Source: Cardiocondyla obscurior (Eukaryota > Arthropoda > Insecta > Hymenoptera > Formicidae). From it: a stretch of DNA of 64,000 nucleotides. Every line of letters starts with the position of its first letter. Positions within the stretch are counted from its first letter, which is position 1. Below are positions 9,221-21,417 of the stretch, one piece after another. The position numbers were made by a program, and so were the translations under genes. Below the pieces are notes generated by a model that saw nothing but the letters and a program-made list of their open reading frames with translations, was not told where the DNA came from and ran no database searches. Where the stretch lies: the NCBI RefSeq assembly GCF_019399895.1, contig NC_091873.1:1000001-1064000 (forward strand), in the 5' to 3' direction.

Positions 9221-11048
9221 CCAAGTTCCCCCACTCTTCACCTCACGTCTCCTCGTTCCACGCGCTCTCTCTCTCTCCGTCGCAGGTTGCGGTAACCCGA
9301 ATGTGTAACGCAAAGCCACATGCTAGACTCAGTGATAATCGACGAAATCGGAAAGTCGCCGCGTATTCGTACTGTCCGACTGGCGTACCCCGTCTGAACG
9401 TACAGCGGGAACCTTGAAGAGATCCAATCCTCGGTTGGATGGAACAATCGGATCGATAAAAAGGGAACAGGAAAAATAGGCCGATTGGTATTTAAAAGGA
9501 AATTATTAGAACAAAATACATTTTAAATCACGTGCATCACCACAGCGGCGACATGGTCGTAACTACAAACGGAGAAAATTCTTTATTAAATACCACGGCA
9601 ACGATCAACGCGAAAGAAAGTAGCCGTCGAACTCGCGACGAACTAAAACCGGCACGTAGTAGATTATCGAGTATGTGAAGAAATTACGCGTCGTGTTTTC
9701 GCACAACCGTGCAGTTCTCGTTCACGAGATATCGGAAGGGAGCGGAGTGCATCGTACGTTCGCGGACAACTGGCAAGCGCATTAGAATAACGCGACGCGG
9801 TCAGGTTGCGCCACTAATTACATCTCGCCGCATAGTTTGTATTAATGCGGACGTTAGCATTCAGCCACGGCCGTCCAGCTTTCCGCGTTACGTCGTCGTC
9901 GTCGTCGCGTTACGTGCGTTACGTGCATCACGCCCCGTTGTGACCGTTGTACATCCCAGAAGGGGCATGTTGCAACCCCCCGGCCCTTCACCCCTGTCGG
10001 CCGAGGGATGCAGGTGGATTTAACTGCAGGTGTACGTTGCGCGCAGATAGGCATCCGGCATCGCCTCAAGCTCGAAATCACTTCGCATGCCGAGCTCGTT
10101 ACCGATCTCGTGCTTTATTCACGCGAATGTCATCGCTGCAACCGGCCTCACGATTAACAGCGATAGACGTGATGATAGGGGATTAAAAGACGCCTATTGT
10201 CATACTGTGTACACGTGCCCAAAGGATTCGATAGTAAAATGTAACATTGTTGCAGCTTTATCGAGCTCGTATCATTTGCGATCCGAATAAAAACATTAGA
10301 GCGTCGGAAATTTATCAATGTGGATTAAAGTGTCCGAGATAATTCGATAAATACGTGAAACGTTAAATATTGCTCTTCAATATCGATATTTTTAATTCTT
10401 TTATTTCATTTATAAGTTCTGCGAGCAATAGCAATATTGAATCAATAATTTTGATATAACTGGAAAACAGGAAACAAGCAATTTATTTACCGTTGTTAAT
10501 GCTCTCGCCCGTCTAATATTATATTCTCTCGATTCAGCACGTAATTCCGATTTAAAATTGTCGATATAAACCCTCTAGCAACGACTTTGAAAAATTTTAG
10601 CTGTTGGTGGGCCGTATATACAAGTTATATATATTATTAAGACCTTTACACGCTATACGACGGCTATATTATCGGATTAACAAATTGTCAGACTATTATT
10701 AGAAAAAATACCGTCGCTTTTAAACGAAGAGCGCTCCATTAAAAATTAACGATAATGTAAATTAGAACGAACACATTTTTTAATTTGCCGTCTAAGATTA
10801 TTCCGCGATAATATAGAAACACGGTGGTCGCGACTTATCCGTAAAAATTTCTGTTTAGCGATATCTGAGAACGTTATTCGCGCAGGCACAACGAATCGCG
10901 TGTCTTCCACAGCTTCCTTCCGCACCGATACCCCGGCATGTGCGGATTTTTCTGACACGTTGTGGAAGTGTATCGTCAAAGTGCGGTCCATATATCTCGC
11001 TCTCGATATGTCGACTCGGCGCCGGTAGACTGAAGAAGAAATCCCGTC

Positions 11049-11104
11049 GATTCTCCCTCTCTCTCTTTCTCTCTCTATCTCTATCTCTATCCCTCTTTTT
11101 CTTT
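11049..11104. repeat. CT-rich / (TATCTC)n tract
   Basis: (CT)n and (CTATCT) units ending in T runs. An open frame on the minus strand here encodes only Glu/Arg repeats and is not taken as a gene. Confidence 0.85.
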
Positions 11105-11697
11105 CTAAGTTCGTGCGATGTGATAGCCGTGGGACAGATGGATTCTTTCCTGTTCGATATAGCGCACGGAAGTTTCCCGGGACAGAAGTCCTTTCGCCAG
11201 TTGCCAACCGGCCGGGAACTTCCATCGCTCTAGTAACCCCTACGTAAAATATAACTTTTCAGCCGCTGCGAGGTGGAAACGTCCCAAGCAGCTGCTCTAG
11301 TCGGCGAGCTCGCAACTCGCTATATCGCATCCTGATATCGCGCAGGATGTATGTACGAGTTCTATTTAGAGCTGTTTACTGTACGCGGAATGGAAAACGT
11401 GCGCGGCCGATAAACAGAACTGTACGTTTAGCAAAAGCGAGATAAATTCCTTTAGTCCCGTGCTGGATGATTGAACGACAAGCGTTTGAAATATTCTCGT
11501 GGCATAAAAATTATTTCGGCATAAAGAATACAAATTGCTTGATGAACGTTTAGAGATATCACGGAAATATAACTTTAATTCAGAGCAAAATTAAATTAAA
11601 ATAATTAAAAAAAAAAGAAAGAAATAACCGAGTGGAAATTGATTTCCACTGTTACCTAATAATTAGTTAGCCAATTCGTGGTTCATCTCGTTCTGAC

Positions 11698-11881
11698 CTT
11701 ACGCAACGCTCGACTGTCGAATCTGCCGGACCGGCTGACCGCCGCGGTAGTGTTAGTACGTGTGTGTGTTTACATCGGCCGGCAGTCTTCGCATTTCAAG
11801 TTCGCAAGGTGGAAGACGCGCGGGCGGCGGGCGGCGAGAACCGGTTTGCCCAGCGAATTCGACAGTCGAACGTTGCGTAAG
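11698..11881. repeat. 25-bp inverted repeat pair inside the foldback element
   Basis: CTTACGCAACG... on the left is the reverse complement of ...CGTTGCGTAAG on the right, 24 of 25 positions matching, with a 134-nt spacer. The one difference would be a G-U pair if the minus strand were transcribed. Confidence 0.75.
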
Positions 11882-12000
11882 ATTATCTGCTGGCAGGTCC
11901 TCGCATTCCAAGTTTATCTGGTGGAGGACGCGCGGGCAGCGGGCGGCGAGAACCGGTTTGCCTGGCGAATTCGGCAGTCGAGCGAGATTTTGTGTAAGAT
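11781..12000. repeat. two tandem copies of a ~110-bp GC-rich unit
   Basis: Both copies start GGCAG and share GACGCGCGGGC and CGGGCGGCGAGAACCGGTTT, then a GAATTCG.CAGTCGA block, ending GTAAGAT. They differ by scattered substitutions and a small indel near the end. Confidence 0.85.
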
Positions 12001-12158
12001 CAACACAACAGTAAACAAGTACGCGGCGAAAAACATTTTGATATCTATTTAGATACATGGTCCACGCTGGACACTGACTAAACGATCGATACTAGACAGA
12101 TCTGCGCGATCTAACCACTAGCTGCAAAATCAGATCAGCTGGATAAATTTCCACTCGG

Positions 12159-14567
12159 ATATAATACATAAAATAATATTTTTATTTTGACATTTTCAGG
12201 TTTATTTGAAAATATATGTATATAAAGATGCAATATTAAATTTATATTTAGAATTCCAGAAGTAACGAAAGATATAATTAATGATTAAAAAAATTTGAGA
12301 GAAATTAGTATAAATATTTTAAAAAATTATGATTTAACAATTTAAGCGTGCTTTCGGGAGCGCTTAAAAATTTCTTTTTTTAATTAAAATTAAAACTAAA
12401 ATTAAATTAAATAAAAAATTTAATTCTGCTAGAGGTTACACTTTTTTCTATTTGTCAAGGGAGAACAAATCAAGCAGTTGAAATCCTTCAGTATGCAAAG
12501 CACCAAAGCTCGCTTTGCCCAGCTGCACGCGCGGATGCACGTGCATCGTAGAGAAGTGTAATCACTTCATACGTAAGCGGTCGTTCGGTTAAGCAACACG
12601 CTTGCCGTTCAATCTCGTCGTAACCCTTTGCTTGCTTACGAAATATCACAAACTCCTGTAGGCTAATCAAACAATAATAAGCTAACGACGATATACACGA
12701 CCGCGAACGGCGGCAAATCTCGCCCGAAGCATCGAGATCGATTCAATTACAATCGCGCGTGTTCTACCAATTAAAATGTGTTCATATTTTATAATGCTCG
12801 ATGTAGGAAATGCAAAGGGGTTGCTTTCGCTATAATAAAATTGCTAACGCTCGAAGAACTTACGACAAACAAGAAATTACACAACGTGTTAAATTTGAGT
12901 AGGTTCTTATCCAGATTTTTAATGTAAAGAAACTCGTTCATTACCTCATGCAACAATGAATTAACGCGATATTTCGGACCGATGAATTTTAAGTCGATTT
13001 TCAATCGTAGTTCTCGTTGGCCTCGTTATCACGGCTCGTATAGTCAATGTAGAACATTAACTCCGAAACGAGCGTTACCGTTGGGAAATGTTGGAGTCTA
13101 ATTTTCAGCTTGGTGTTACTATCGAGCCCCTTAATAGACCCAACCTATTACGCCGGAGAGGGTGGGCTGCAGCGCCTTCGAAAGCGCCAAAATACTGCAA
13201 ACAGAGCCGAACGGATCCGCAACTGCAGTTAGATGAGTCGACCGAGCGAAATCTACTTCTTGGCGGAGCGGGTACGACTTCCTTTACGGTTAAGCTGGCA
13301 AGTTCGCGCGAGAACATGTAATCTTAGTAGGATAATAAAAGACAAAACTTTCGGGCATCGTGGTGCGCATGGCGCACACACGGACACCCGGACTTTGCGC
13401 CACTGGTATCCCAATTTAAGGGCGTTATTATCGCGTGCGGGGAGTCTCGGTGCGTTCGTAAGTTCGCTCGTACGCCCGAGAGTGCCGGTATCTGCTCGCG
13501 TTTCCGGTTACCCCGCGCCCGGAAATGGAAAAGTAAAGTTCTCCTCTCTTTCCCCCTCTCGAGATACCAGCTCTCGATTTGATCCCGCGGCCACTTCTTT
13601 TTTACGCCGGCCCGCATGTACAGCCAATTTTAGCGTGAAACTTGAACCTTACATCTCCTGAGAATAAAGGGTGGAGCGAAAAAGGGGAAATTACGGACGC
13701 CAAATTTTAGAGATAACAGCGGTTTGGGAAAAAGTTCTCGATTCGCTCTGAATATTCATCTCGCAGATTAAAGACTTCGATAACTACATCGAAGTAATAT
13801 TCACTTCTTATATATTTTTTTTTTTTAATTAGTAAATATTAAAATTGTAATTTCTCAACTTATTTAATTAATTACTGAACATTTGAAAGTGTTTAACTAA
13901 AAGAAGATTTTACAAAAATAAAATACACGCAGGAAGTGTTACGATTGAATAAACGAAAAGCATCGAGCGGACCGACTTTGCCTTCAAGCAAATTGTTTGA
14001 AGTCAATTGAGGTCAAAGTCCTACCCCCATTAGATGTCGGCCTTAGCCCTCCTGCTCTTTTCCTGCCCCTTTCCGACGAGGGTCTAATGAAAGTAACTGA
14101 AATACTGCCACCGAACGTCTCACTTCGAATCTCATTCTCTTGAGGAAATGCCCGCTGCTGTTCTAATTCTCTCTGAGAAATTAGTCACGGCGTCCGTAAT
14201 TACTAAGAAAGGTTCTACTTTTCTCAAGGCTATCCCACTCTCTTTGTTAGTTTACGCGACAGTAAGATATCTGAGTTTAAAAGAAAAAAATTTGCATTAA
14301 AATATAAATTTCTTTCTACGTACATACTTATTATTTTAAGTATGTATATTTTAATAATTTAAATATCTAAATGACATACGTCAGTGATTTACGATCTCAA
14401 AGTTTTTATCCATGTATGTAATTCTTACCTGAAACGAAGAAAAAAATCTCGTGTTAAAAACAAATACATATATTATTTTAGAAACTAAACTTACTGTATG
14501 CGATGCATACTGTAAAACGTATGCATCATTTTTGTTGGCATGCAAAACTTAATAGTTTAATTTTGTA
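12159..14567. other. no gene seen; AT-rich then GC-rich intronic/intergenic DNA
   Basis: 12160-12440 is very AT-rich. 13130-13660 is GC-rich with overlapping open frames on both strands (longest 142 codons) that show no domain. 13800-14560 is again AT-rich. Confidence 0.55.
14321..14346. repeat. perfect 10-bp hairpin TACATACTTA / TAAGTATGTA
   Basis: Loop of 6 nt (TTATTT). Short and AT-rich; no function assigned. Confidence 0.7.
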
Positions 14568-14743
14568 TGTTTCAGGATTATCGCGAGTGTTGCGCTCTCG
14601 TTGCCGATATAAGTGATAAAACGAACTGCAGCCGGTTCGTAGATCATTTCCTCGGGATTGCCGTGAAGACACCGGGCGCTAGATTAGTTCCGTTAACATT
14701 TGCAAACGAGAATGCCGTACGTTATCGCGCGAAGTGTATTTAA
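14568..14743 (+). CDS. unassigned 58-codon open frame with an acceptor at its start
   Basis: TTTTGTATGTTTCAG is a good acceptor, and the sequence after it stays open for 55 codons to TAA: DYRECCALVADISDKTNC..., with mixed composition (Cys, Asp, charged and hydrophobic residues) rather than the Ser/Arg bias of chance frames. An ATG overlaps the acceptor and would give a 58-residue peptide. No donor is needed if this is a terminal exon, but no poly-A signal (AATAAA) follows closely; only TTTAATAAATTAA appears just after the stop. I do not recognise the sequence. Chance is quite possible. Confidence 0.15.
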
Positions 14744-15568
14744 TAAATTAATTTTCGCGATTATAACTTAACGGTCGCGGTCACGAATGTTTTGTGGGCG
14801 GAAGAAAGACATCCCAAACTGAGAGGAGGAGGAGACCCAGGAGGAGGGACATTCTGCCTCAGCGGAGCAACGTTTTGGTATGTTATTTTTATGGTTTTTT
14901 TTATTAATTTAAAATTAACATATATTATGATGGCTATTACACGTAATTATTCGATTATTTTAATTATAATTGCTTTCGTCCGTCTTATATTACATTAATT
15001 CTTTCGATTCAGTACGTAATATCAAATTTGGTTTATTATTAAAAATAACGCAAAACGGTATGCAACTTTTTTGTTTAATTCATCAATATCGTATTATCCC
15101 AAAAGCGTTGGCACATTAACCATGGGACACTTTGTATAATCTTTGGATTAATTTTACTGACGCATAAAGCTCGCGATTATATTATTTTTTTTTTTTTTTA
15201 AGAAAGGTACTCTTTGCATTAAAGACTCCCCATAAATTTTCATGCGGCTTTGATTATGACTGATCCTAACAGGATATTCGTAATTACCGGACGTAAATAA
15301 TTGGTTGTAATTTAGTTTGCAACACGAACGACGCGTCGAAGCGTACCATTGTGATATTATGTACGCGTAAATTATAATAGACGTAATTAGTGTAATAGAA
15401 ATTCCGTTATTACTCCACTCGTTGATGCATGGCCGATTCGTTGTCCAGAAATTTGTAAGCTTTTGTTTAACAAGTAAAACGTGCGGAGCCCATTTCGCGG
15501 TACGCCGAGGTACGATCCTAATTAAGAGGAATGCTGGCATTACGTTTCGTTCTTACTCGTGGCTGCAG
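14744..15568. other. no gene seen; AT-rich DNA
   Basis: A 128-codon minus-strand open frame (15154-15540) runs through a poly-A/T tract and has no recognisable domain. A G-rich repeat of GGAGGA units lies at about 14822-14846. Confidence 0.45.
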
Positions 15569-15642
15569 TTGTTCGCCTAAAGAACGACGGGCATTATCTT
15601 TAATGAGAAATTGCGTTCAGGGTGTATCACGAAGAATCTCTG
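15569..15642 (+). other. weak candidate 74-nt internal exon
   Basis: Acceptor TCGTTCTTACTCGTGGCTGCAG and donor CTCTG|GTGAGTGCG. Only one of three frames is open (CSPKERRALSLMRNCVQGVS...). The acceptor's pyrimidine tract is interrupted by purines. No homology is recognised; it could equally be chance pairing of splice-like sites. Confidence 0.15.
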
Positions 15643-18600
15643 GTGAGTGCGCCAGTGGTAACAATTCTTTCGACATTACCCACCACGATTTGGTGCCAAG
15701 AAAATTGTTTTTAAGCAAATAACGCGTTAACCCTATATTATCATTTTCAACAATTGTTTCTGCGTTTTAGAATTTGACACCCTGCACGCGATTTCGACGT
15801 GTTTCGGTGAATTTCACTTCTCTTTACTTAATTTTAATTTGTAATTTTATTTCTTTATCTTATTCCGATTATCAAAGAATACTTTTTGATAAGAGAAGAA
15901 AAAAAAAACAGACTTTGAGACAGATGTAGTCAAGAGTAACTTTAGTGGGCGACGCATGCCAGATGCCATGTCGCCCTGATTTAATAGCCGCCGATAAACG
16001 GGTACTAATAGCCGGCCTTCTTTTTCATCCGAGTGAACACGGTCGCGTCTGGTGGGGTTAGCGCCGGAAGAGAATCAATTACGAGCTTTTAGTCTCGTTA
16101 GCGAGGTGACACGCCGGCGCGTCGTTATTCCCTTTAAAGATAGAAAGGTTATTAATAAACGTCACGCGCAGATAGAGCCGTCGTCGTAACGAATGGCGCG
16201 AACGGCATAAATTTCCCGCCTTGAAAATATTGTCTCGGTTGCTGGTCGTTGTCATCATCTTCGTCTTCGGTGTCGGGGATAAATGCGTACGATCGCGTCA
16301 TTACCCGTTAAGATCAAACACAAGGCTGTAAATTCAAAAAAAGGAAAGCGTGCGAGAGAGGTACATATTTTCTCTAAAACCGACGTTTAACAAATTAATA
16401 AGCGAGTTAGTCGAATTGTTTTGAACACGACAAATTCGTCGGATGATGTTCGCGAACGTAAAAATATTGCCGGCAAAAATTCAGAAGCGAAAAAGAAAGA
16501 TCGTCGTCAAAAAGGGACCGGCGGCAGACGGGGAAAGGGACGGGGGAACGCGACGAAGAAGCGGCGGAGAGAAAGATGTGATCCCGCGTCTTCTGGAAGA
16601 TGATGCACGAGCACGCGGGGATGACAGCCGCATCCGGTGCTAGCCGGGCGTGCACACGCAGAGAAATGCATTTCCCGGGGTTTATTTAACTGTGTTACAT
16701 TATACGCCAGATGATAGACCGCCGCCAGTGTCTCTCGACTAATGTTCCGTACACCGCGCTCCTTATTTCTCCGGCGGTTTTTTTTTTCTTTTTTATTATA
16801 TTACGGTGGCCGCCTGTCCCGCGGGATCACACCGTCCGGTTCTAAATAAGCTAAACGTTCCACGGGAAAAATACTAGTACCATTCAATCACGTTGCGTCG
16901 ACGAAGAAAATATAACATATTTTACCGCTGTCGCTTGGGTAATTATTCATCTAGTTTGACGCGATAGAAGAAAATATTATAGATCAAATCGAATTTATTG
17001 TCGCCGCTGTTCCGCGACGCTAGCTTGATCCTCTCGCTTAGCTCACTTTGTGCCGCGAGAGTAAATCTCACAATCCGTTTAATTTTCATTATTTTTAATA
17101 TTTATTAATTTATTATTTTTTAATAAATTTTTGTTATTATTTATAGACATGTCTATATATTATGTACACGACGTCTCAAAGAGAACATCAGTCGTTCCCT
17201 TTATCGTTAATCTTTCGATCGCGACGTGCTTAAGTGGATTTTCAAGGTAGTTCGCGGAACGGGGTCAATTACGCGAAAACTGCTTTACGTGCTTCGAAGA
17301 CTCGGTATATTCGACGAGGAAGTCGGGTTGACGCCTTCTATACTATATCGATCATCAGTTCAGCCGGCCACTGCAATGCAGTCGGCTTTCAAGCCCCTTC
17401 CTTACTGCCCCTCTCGTACTCTCTCACGCTCTTTTCAATTTGCATTTCGCGATTCTACTACTAATAGATATTCATGTATCTATTCACATTTTCCTCACCG
17501 TCTCCGTCACATTTTTTTTTTTTTTTTATATATATTCGTCTCTTCTCAGCTTCTTTCTACAACTTCGTAAAAACTCTCGAGGTTCTCCATTTTATATTTA
17601 TTCGCTCGAATTATTTATTGAAATACAATTACGTGCCATCTGCGCGAGTCTTAGCAGTAATGTGAATTGTGACTAGGTGCTACTTATTTCGAGATGGGAA
17701 AAGAAAACGTTCTCTTTAAATCGATAGCGCGTACAGTCGATGCAAGCAGCGTGACGAAAAAATTGATTTTGAAAATTTTTACATTCGAGTTTTAAAGATA
17801 GATTTGCCCACGTAATATTTTACTTGGTTTTGTTATTATTTAAATTACGACTGATGGGGAATTAATTTTTTAAAAAATAGCAAGTAAATTAATAAATTAA
17901 ATGAATTTTCTACGCGTTACAATAATTCGTGCGAATATTAATTTATCGTATAATAACTATCGCACCGACATTGATTGCGTGATTGGTAATTAAAAGTAAT
18001 CACGTCCTTCCACAATAATTAAAGACAATCCCGTTCATTTACTTTTATCGAAATTTCGTCTTTTTGCACGCACAACCGCAATTACAACAGTGCGAAACAA
18101 GTTACCACCGTTTTACGTAGATTTGATTTATCTGCCGATTTAACGAGGAAGAATTAATTACACTAATGAACTGCTAGTGCCTGTATTCGCGATTAATCAT
18201 GATACGCGTGTAGGACTGACATAATGCAGTAGATGAAGTAGAAACTTGCCGCATTGGGCAGCCATTGCCAGGCGCCTGTTGCCATGATCGCTCATCATGC
18301 GCCCAAATATCGAGGCAAACCCATATCACGGGGGATTCCGGCTTTGCATTGTTATACCGGTCAAGTTTCATCCGGATTACACGAGAGACAATGAACACAC
18401 TAGGAAATTGCCGTAAATTCAAATGTTTTAAAGTTTAAAAAATCTAAGATAATTACTGGAGCCGGAAGGTAGTTTCAACAAATATTGAAATATCGACATT
18501 CTGATTGCGTCGCGAGTTAAAAACGTTTAAAGGCAGCGTCTTTCTAAACACTAAGTACTCGTGTTAGATAGAGCCACTCGGTATAAATTGTTTGCTGGCA

Positions 18601-19136
18601 AAGATTGAGCTCGGGATAGGAGGCGGAAAGGAAAAGGTGGGCAAACAATCAGCTTTCTGGACGTCTTCGCGATAGTGTCGAAGGGTCGGATATATCCACT
18701 TGCGAGATCGTTTGCGCAAGAAAACGCCGGTAGTCGATGTTAATTCGAGTCAACCCGAGCGAATTGTCGAGCCCATTAGTCGCGCAATTTGGAACCTTTC
18801 CCGGTATGGAAATAGTCTGTTTACAGGATCACGGCTGACATAGTTTAATTTAGCAGTCTGCATTGAATAAAGACCGAGTTGGAATCTCATTTCTGTCAAA
18901 GTAGCCAAGATTTGTTGAAGGATTCAACGAGGGGGAGATCCGTGACGCATAATCATTGCGCTAAAATCCGTCGCAAAGTTCCTCAAGGATCTCGCGGGCT
19001 CGTCCTGGGATTATCAGCTTGTCCTCTGGAGTTTTTTGTCGCGCTCCCTCGAAATCCTTCGAAGCGCGAGAGGATTATTTAACGGGGATTATACTGGCCG
19101 TGTAATGAAGGTCATTTCGCGATTAGTTTTCTTTTA
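15643..19136. other. no gene seen; intronic/intergenic DNA
   Basis: Includes a basic-residue open frame at about 16420-16640 (Lys/Arg/Gly-biased, probably chance), T runs near 16787 and 17517, and AT-rich DNA at 17080-17150 and 17760-18000. Nothing with splice and coding support was found. Confidence 0.5.
17142..17157. repeat. perfect 16-bp palindrome TATAGACATGTCTATA
   Basis: The core AGACATGTCT also fits the p53-family half-site RRRCWWGYYY. A single half-site is weak evidence of binding. Confidence 0.6.
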
Positions 19137-19162
19137 TTTTTTTTTTTTTTTTTTTTTTTTTT
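19137..19162. repeat. T26 homopolymer
   Basis: The longest homopolymer in the window; it forms the pyrimidine tract of the acceptor that follows. Confidence 0.9.
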
Positions 19163-19169
19163 CTTTCAG

Positions 19170-19221
19170 TCGCCGGCCTCGTCGCGGGTTATACATATAA
19201 TATTTATTTGCTGCAGTTATG
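19170..19221 (+). other. weak candidate 52-nt exon after a T26 acceptor tract
   Basis: T26 followed by TTCTTTCAG is a very strong acceptor and TTATG|GTAAGC a good donor. The 52 nt between are open in two frames (AGLVAGYTYNIYLLQL and SPASSRVIHIIFICCSY). No homology is recognised. The poly-T could also be a retroposon-tail remnant or simple slippage that mimics an acceptor. Confidence 0.2.
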
Positions 19222-19322
19222 GTAAGCGAGAGCGAGAGAAAGGGAGAATGAAAAAGAGAGAATATGCCTTTAAATTTATGAAGAGTGTTTCTAACTTTTC
19301 ATGTTTTACGGTATATACATCT

Positions 19323-19347
19323 CGCGCATGTGAAAGTTACATGCGCG
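19323..19347. repeat. perfect 9-bp hairpin CGCGCATGT / ACATGCGCG
   Basis: Loop of 7 nt (GAAAGTT). It lies about 100 bp before the longer hairpin at 19443. Confidence 0.65.
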
Positions 19348-19442
19348 CCATGGTAGGAGGGGAAAGCTCCGGAATACCACTCGCTTAGTAATTAAATTTA
19401 ATTAATTAACTCGAAACTTCTCTGGGCTATGACCATGATCCG

Positions 19443-19495
19443 CTTTTCCGCGAACATTAAATACTCAGGAAGAGTATTTAATGCTCGCGAAAAAG
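19443..19495 (-). repeat. 24-bp near-perfect hairpin with a 5-nt loop
   Basis: The arms 19443-19466 and 19472-19495 pair at 22 of 24 positions around AGGAA. The core CATTAAATACTC / GAGTATTTAATG is perfect. Both mismatches are C-A on the plus strand but become G-U wobbles if the minus strand is transcribed, giving a fully paired 24-bp stem. The loop and total length (53 nt) are small for a standard insect pre-miRNA, so a foldback relic is at least as likely as a small-RNA precursor. Confidence 0.55.
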
Positions 19496-20876
19496 TTTAC
19501 ATAGGCACCTACAGAAAATTATACTGCTTCATATGTGTTATTTATAAATATGACTGCAAGACTGAATTGCACGTAAAAGAGACATTATGAAATCGAACAT
19601 TAAGTACGGGGAAAACACATTCTGCTAACATCCCACCCATGTTTACATTTTGTTATCTTCCTTTGTTAGAATTTGTACAATCCACAAAATTTGTGGAATT
19701 AAAAAAATAACGTTATAAAGCGAGCGCAAAGAGGCACGAGCGTTCGTATCTCGAGACAGAAATCGACTATAAGGACTCGGCCAAATCGAAAGGGGGTACC
19801 GACAGGGTTCGACGAGGGGACGGCGGGTCGGGACGGGAACAACGGCAGTTAGCCTACTATCTAGCATGTTTATGGTAATTTGGGCCATCCCGCTGACCCG
19901 AGAGTAGCATGCATATACATCAGGTGCCTCACTTTGACGCCGATCCATCCAGCAACCCTCTCTCGCACACCCTCCATATTCTCGGCAAAGTCCAAACAGC
20001 GCCCAACACCGCCTCCTCCTCCCGTCTGTCGTCTATCTCATATCTCGTCTTTCTCTCGATTTTGCTCCTTCGAACTTCCGGCAACTCGCCTTTCCGCCCT
20101 CTCGCGAGAGTTACGCAATTTGGTAGCGGGCCAACATTTCCATCGGACCGGAACAAAAGACCGAACAACAAAGAGAGAAGAGACGGGCGACAGAAAATTT
20201 CGTTTCGCCCGGGATCTTTCCGGAATTCGTTCTCGCTTCCGACAGTGTCTGAATTTTCCGGCGCTCGTCGCGGAAATTTTGAAGGAAACGTCGCGAGCGC
20301 ACATTTTTTCGCGATTCTTCGATATGTCAGACCGCATTTTTACCGCGGCGGACGGGAGATTCTTTTGACACCAATTTCATTGAAGTGCCAAAAGCAGGAA
20401 GTCGAAGACAAAAATCTGGAAACCCGCGACTTCACCTTCACGTCACGCAAGATGTCCCGTTATAACGACGAGTAGTTTTAACGGCGTAATTTAATCACAA
20501 AAAATTATGTTTTTTTTTTTTTCGTAGAAAATTTTTTTCTTGCTACTTTTTATTATATTAAAAAGTTTATTTGCGAATAATAAGTTACCACAATTTACGT
20601 ACAGTTATATCAAAATTTCGCCGTGTAACGGTGTAACTTAACTTGTTACGGGAAGTTTGAAAATTTGTAATTGCTTCTCCATTTTTCTTCCATGAATCGC
20701 AATTCGTGTAAATTAGAGCCGCAGTATAGAGGAATTGTAAACACCTTTGTGCGAGGAAAATTGTTGCTCCTTTATGCAAATCGCAGGCAAATTTTCGGAA
20801 CGTATTAAGCGGACAAACAGCGAGAACACGAACTTGTTGCTTGTGTTAGCAACTTTCTGTCAATGCTTAACGAGCC

Positions 20877-20896
20877 GGGGTGGGGAGGAGGGGGGT
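20877..20896 (+). repeat. G-rich tract GGGGTGGGGAGGAGGGGGGT
   Basis: Three runs of four or more G plus a GG. Close to, but not strictly matching, a four-run G-quadruplex motif. Confidence 0.6.
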
Positions 20897-21417
20897 GTGA
20901 TCATTGGCATTCGCGCGGACCCTCGGTCCGTATCTCCTCCGTTTTTCCTCCCTGTCAGCCTATCTCTTTAACCTGACCGAGCTTTCGAGATACTCCGTTT
21001 CCACGAGCCTCTTTATCCATTTATCAGTCCTCGCCGGGCGAGATCAGAGGGAACATCTCGATGTCGCCTTCGGCAAAGGACAGCATCACCCCTTTACCGG
21101 ACTATCGAGCCGGCTATAATTCGTCCGGCCGTACCGTTTGCTCGACTCTTCCGTTCGAAATCTCGCGTGCATTCGCCTATCTCTTTGAGACTCGCGGTGA
21201 TCCGTGATCAAGATCAAGGTAAAAGTGGCTCTTTCGAGACGAGTGATCTCTTGAGAAACTCAACCCTTGCCGGATATACCGATATCGCGATCTCTACGCC
21301 GGCTAACCGTCGACGTATCCCGGTAACCAATTCGGCGTTTAACTTTGGTATACTGGATTCTCGGGCGAAACGATTTAAAATAAACAAGAACATTTGACCC
21401 AAAAGTTATCAAGTAAC

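Larger units (their letters stand above)
7335..11627. other. no gene seen; intronic/intergenic DNA rich in simple repeats
   Basis: Open frames at 8268-8825 and 9709-10290 sit in GC-rich patches and show only Ser/Pro/Arg-biased sequence. 10300-10740 is AT-rich. Microsatellites in this block are listed separately. A short (GTC)n run lies at 9892-9906, followed by a doubled GCGTTACGTGC motif. Confidence 0.55.
11628..12158. mobile_element. foldback/MITE-like element with 12-bp terminal inverted repeats
   Basis: The left end CCGAGTGGAAAT (11628-11639) and right end ATTTCCACTCGG (12147-12158) are perfect inverted repeats 531 bp apart. The left end continues into its own hairpin, AGTGGAAAT-TG-ATTTCCACT. 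Inside are a pair of 25-bp inverted repeats (11698-11722 and 11857-11881, one mismatch) and a tandem duplication of about 110 bp. The interior is much more GC-rich than the AT-rich flanks, a sharp boundary consistent with insertion. No transposase or long domain is encoded. Target-site duplication is not clear (ATAA / ATA at best). A non-autonomous DNA element is the likeliest reading; a locally amplified regulatory sequence is the alternative. Confidence 0.5.

Noticed and set aside
15154..15540. 128-codon minus-strand frame with hydrophobic stretches, considered as a receptor fragment
   Set aside because: No conserved receptor motif, ends in a poly-Lys stretch translated from a homopolymer, and lacks splice sites.
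19909..20475. Longest open frame, 188 codons on the plus strand
   Set aside because: It lies in GC-rich DNA where stops are rare, overlaps open frames on both strands, has no recognisable domain and no splice or promoter support. Roughly one such frame is expected by chance in a window this size.
20877..20896. G-quadruplex
   Set aside because: Only three runs of three or more G are separated properly; the fourth would need a bulged or two-G run.
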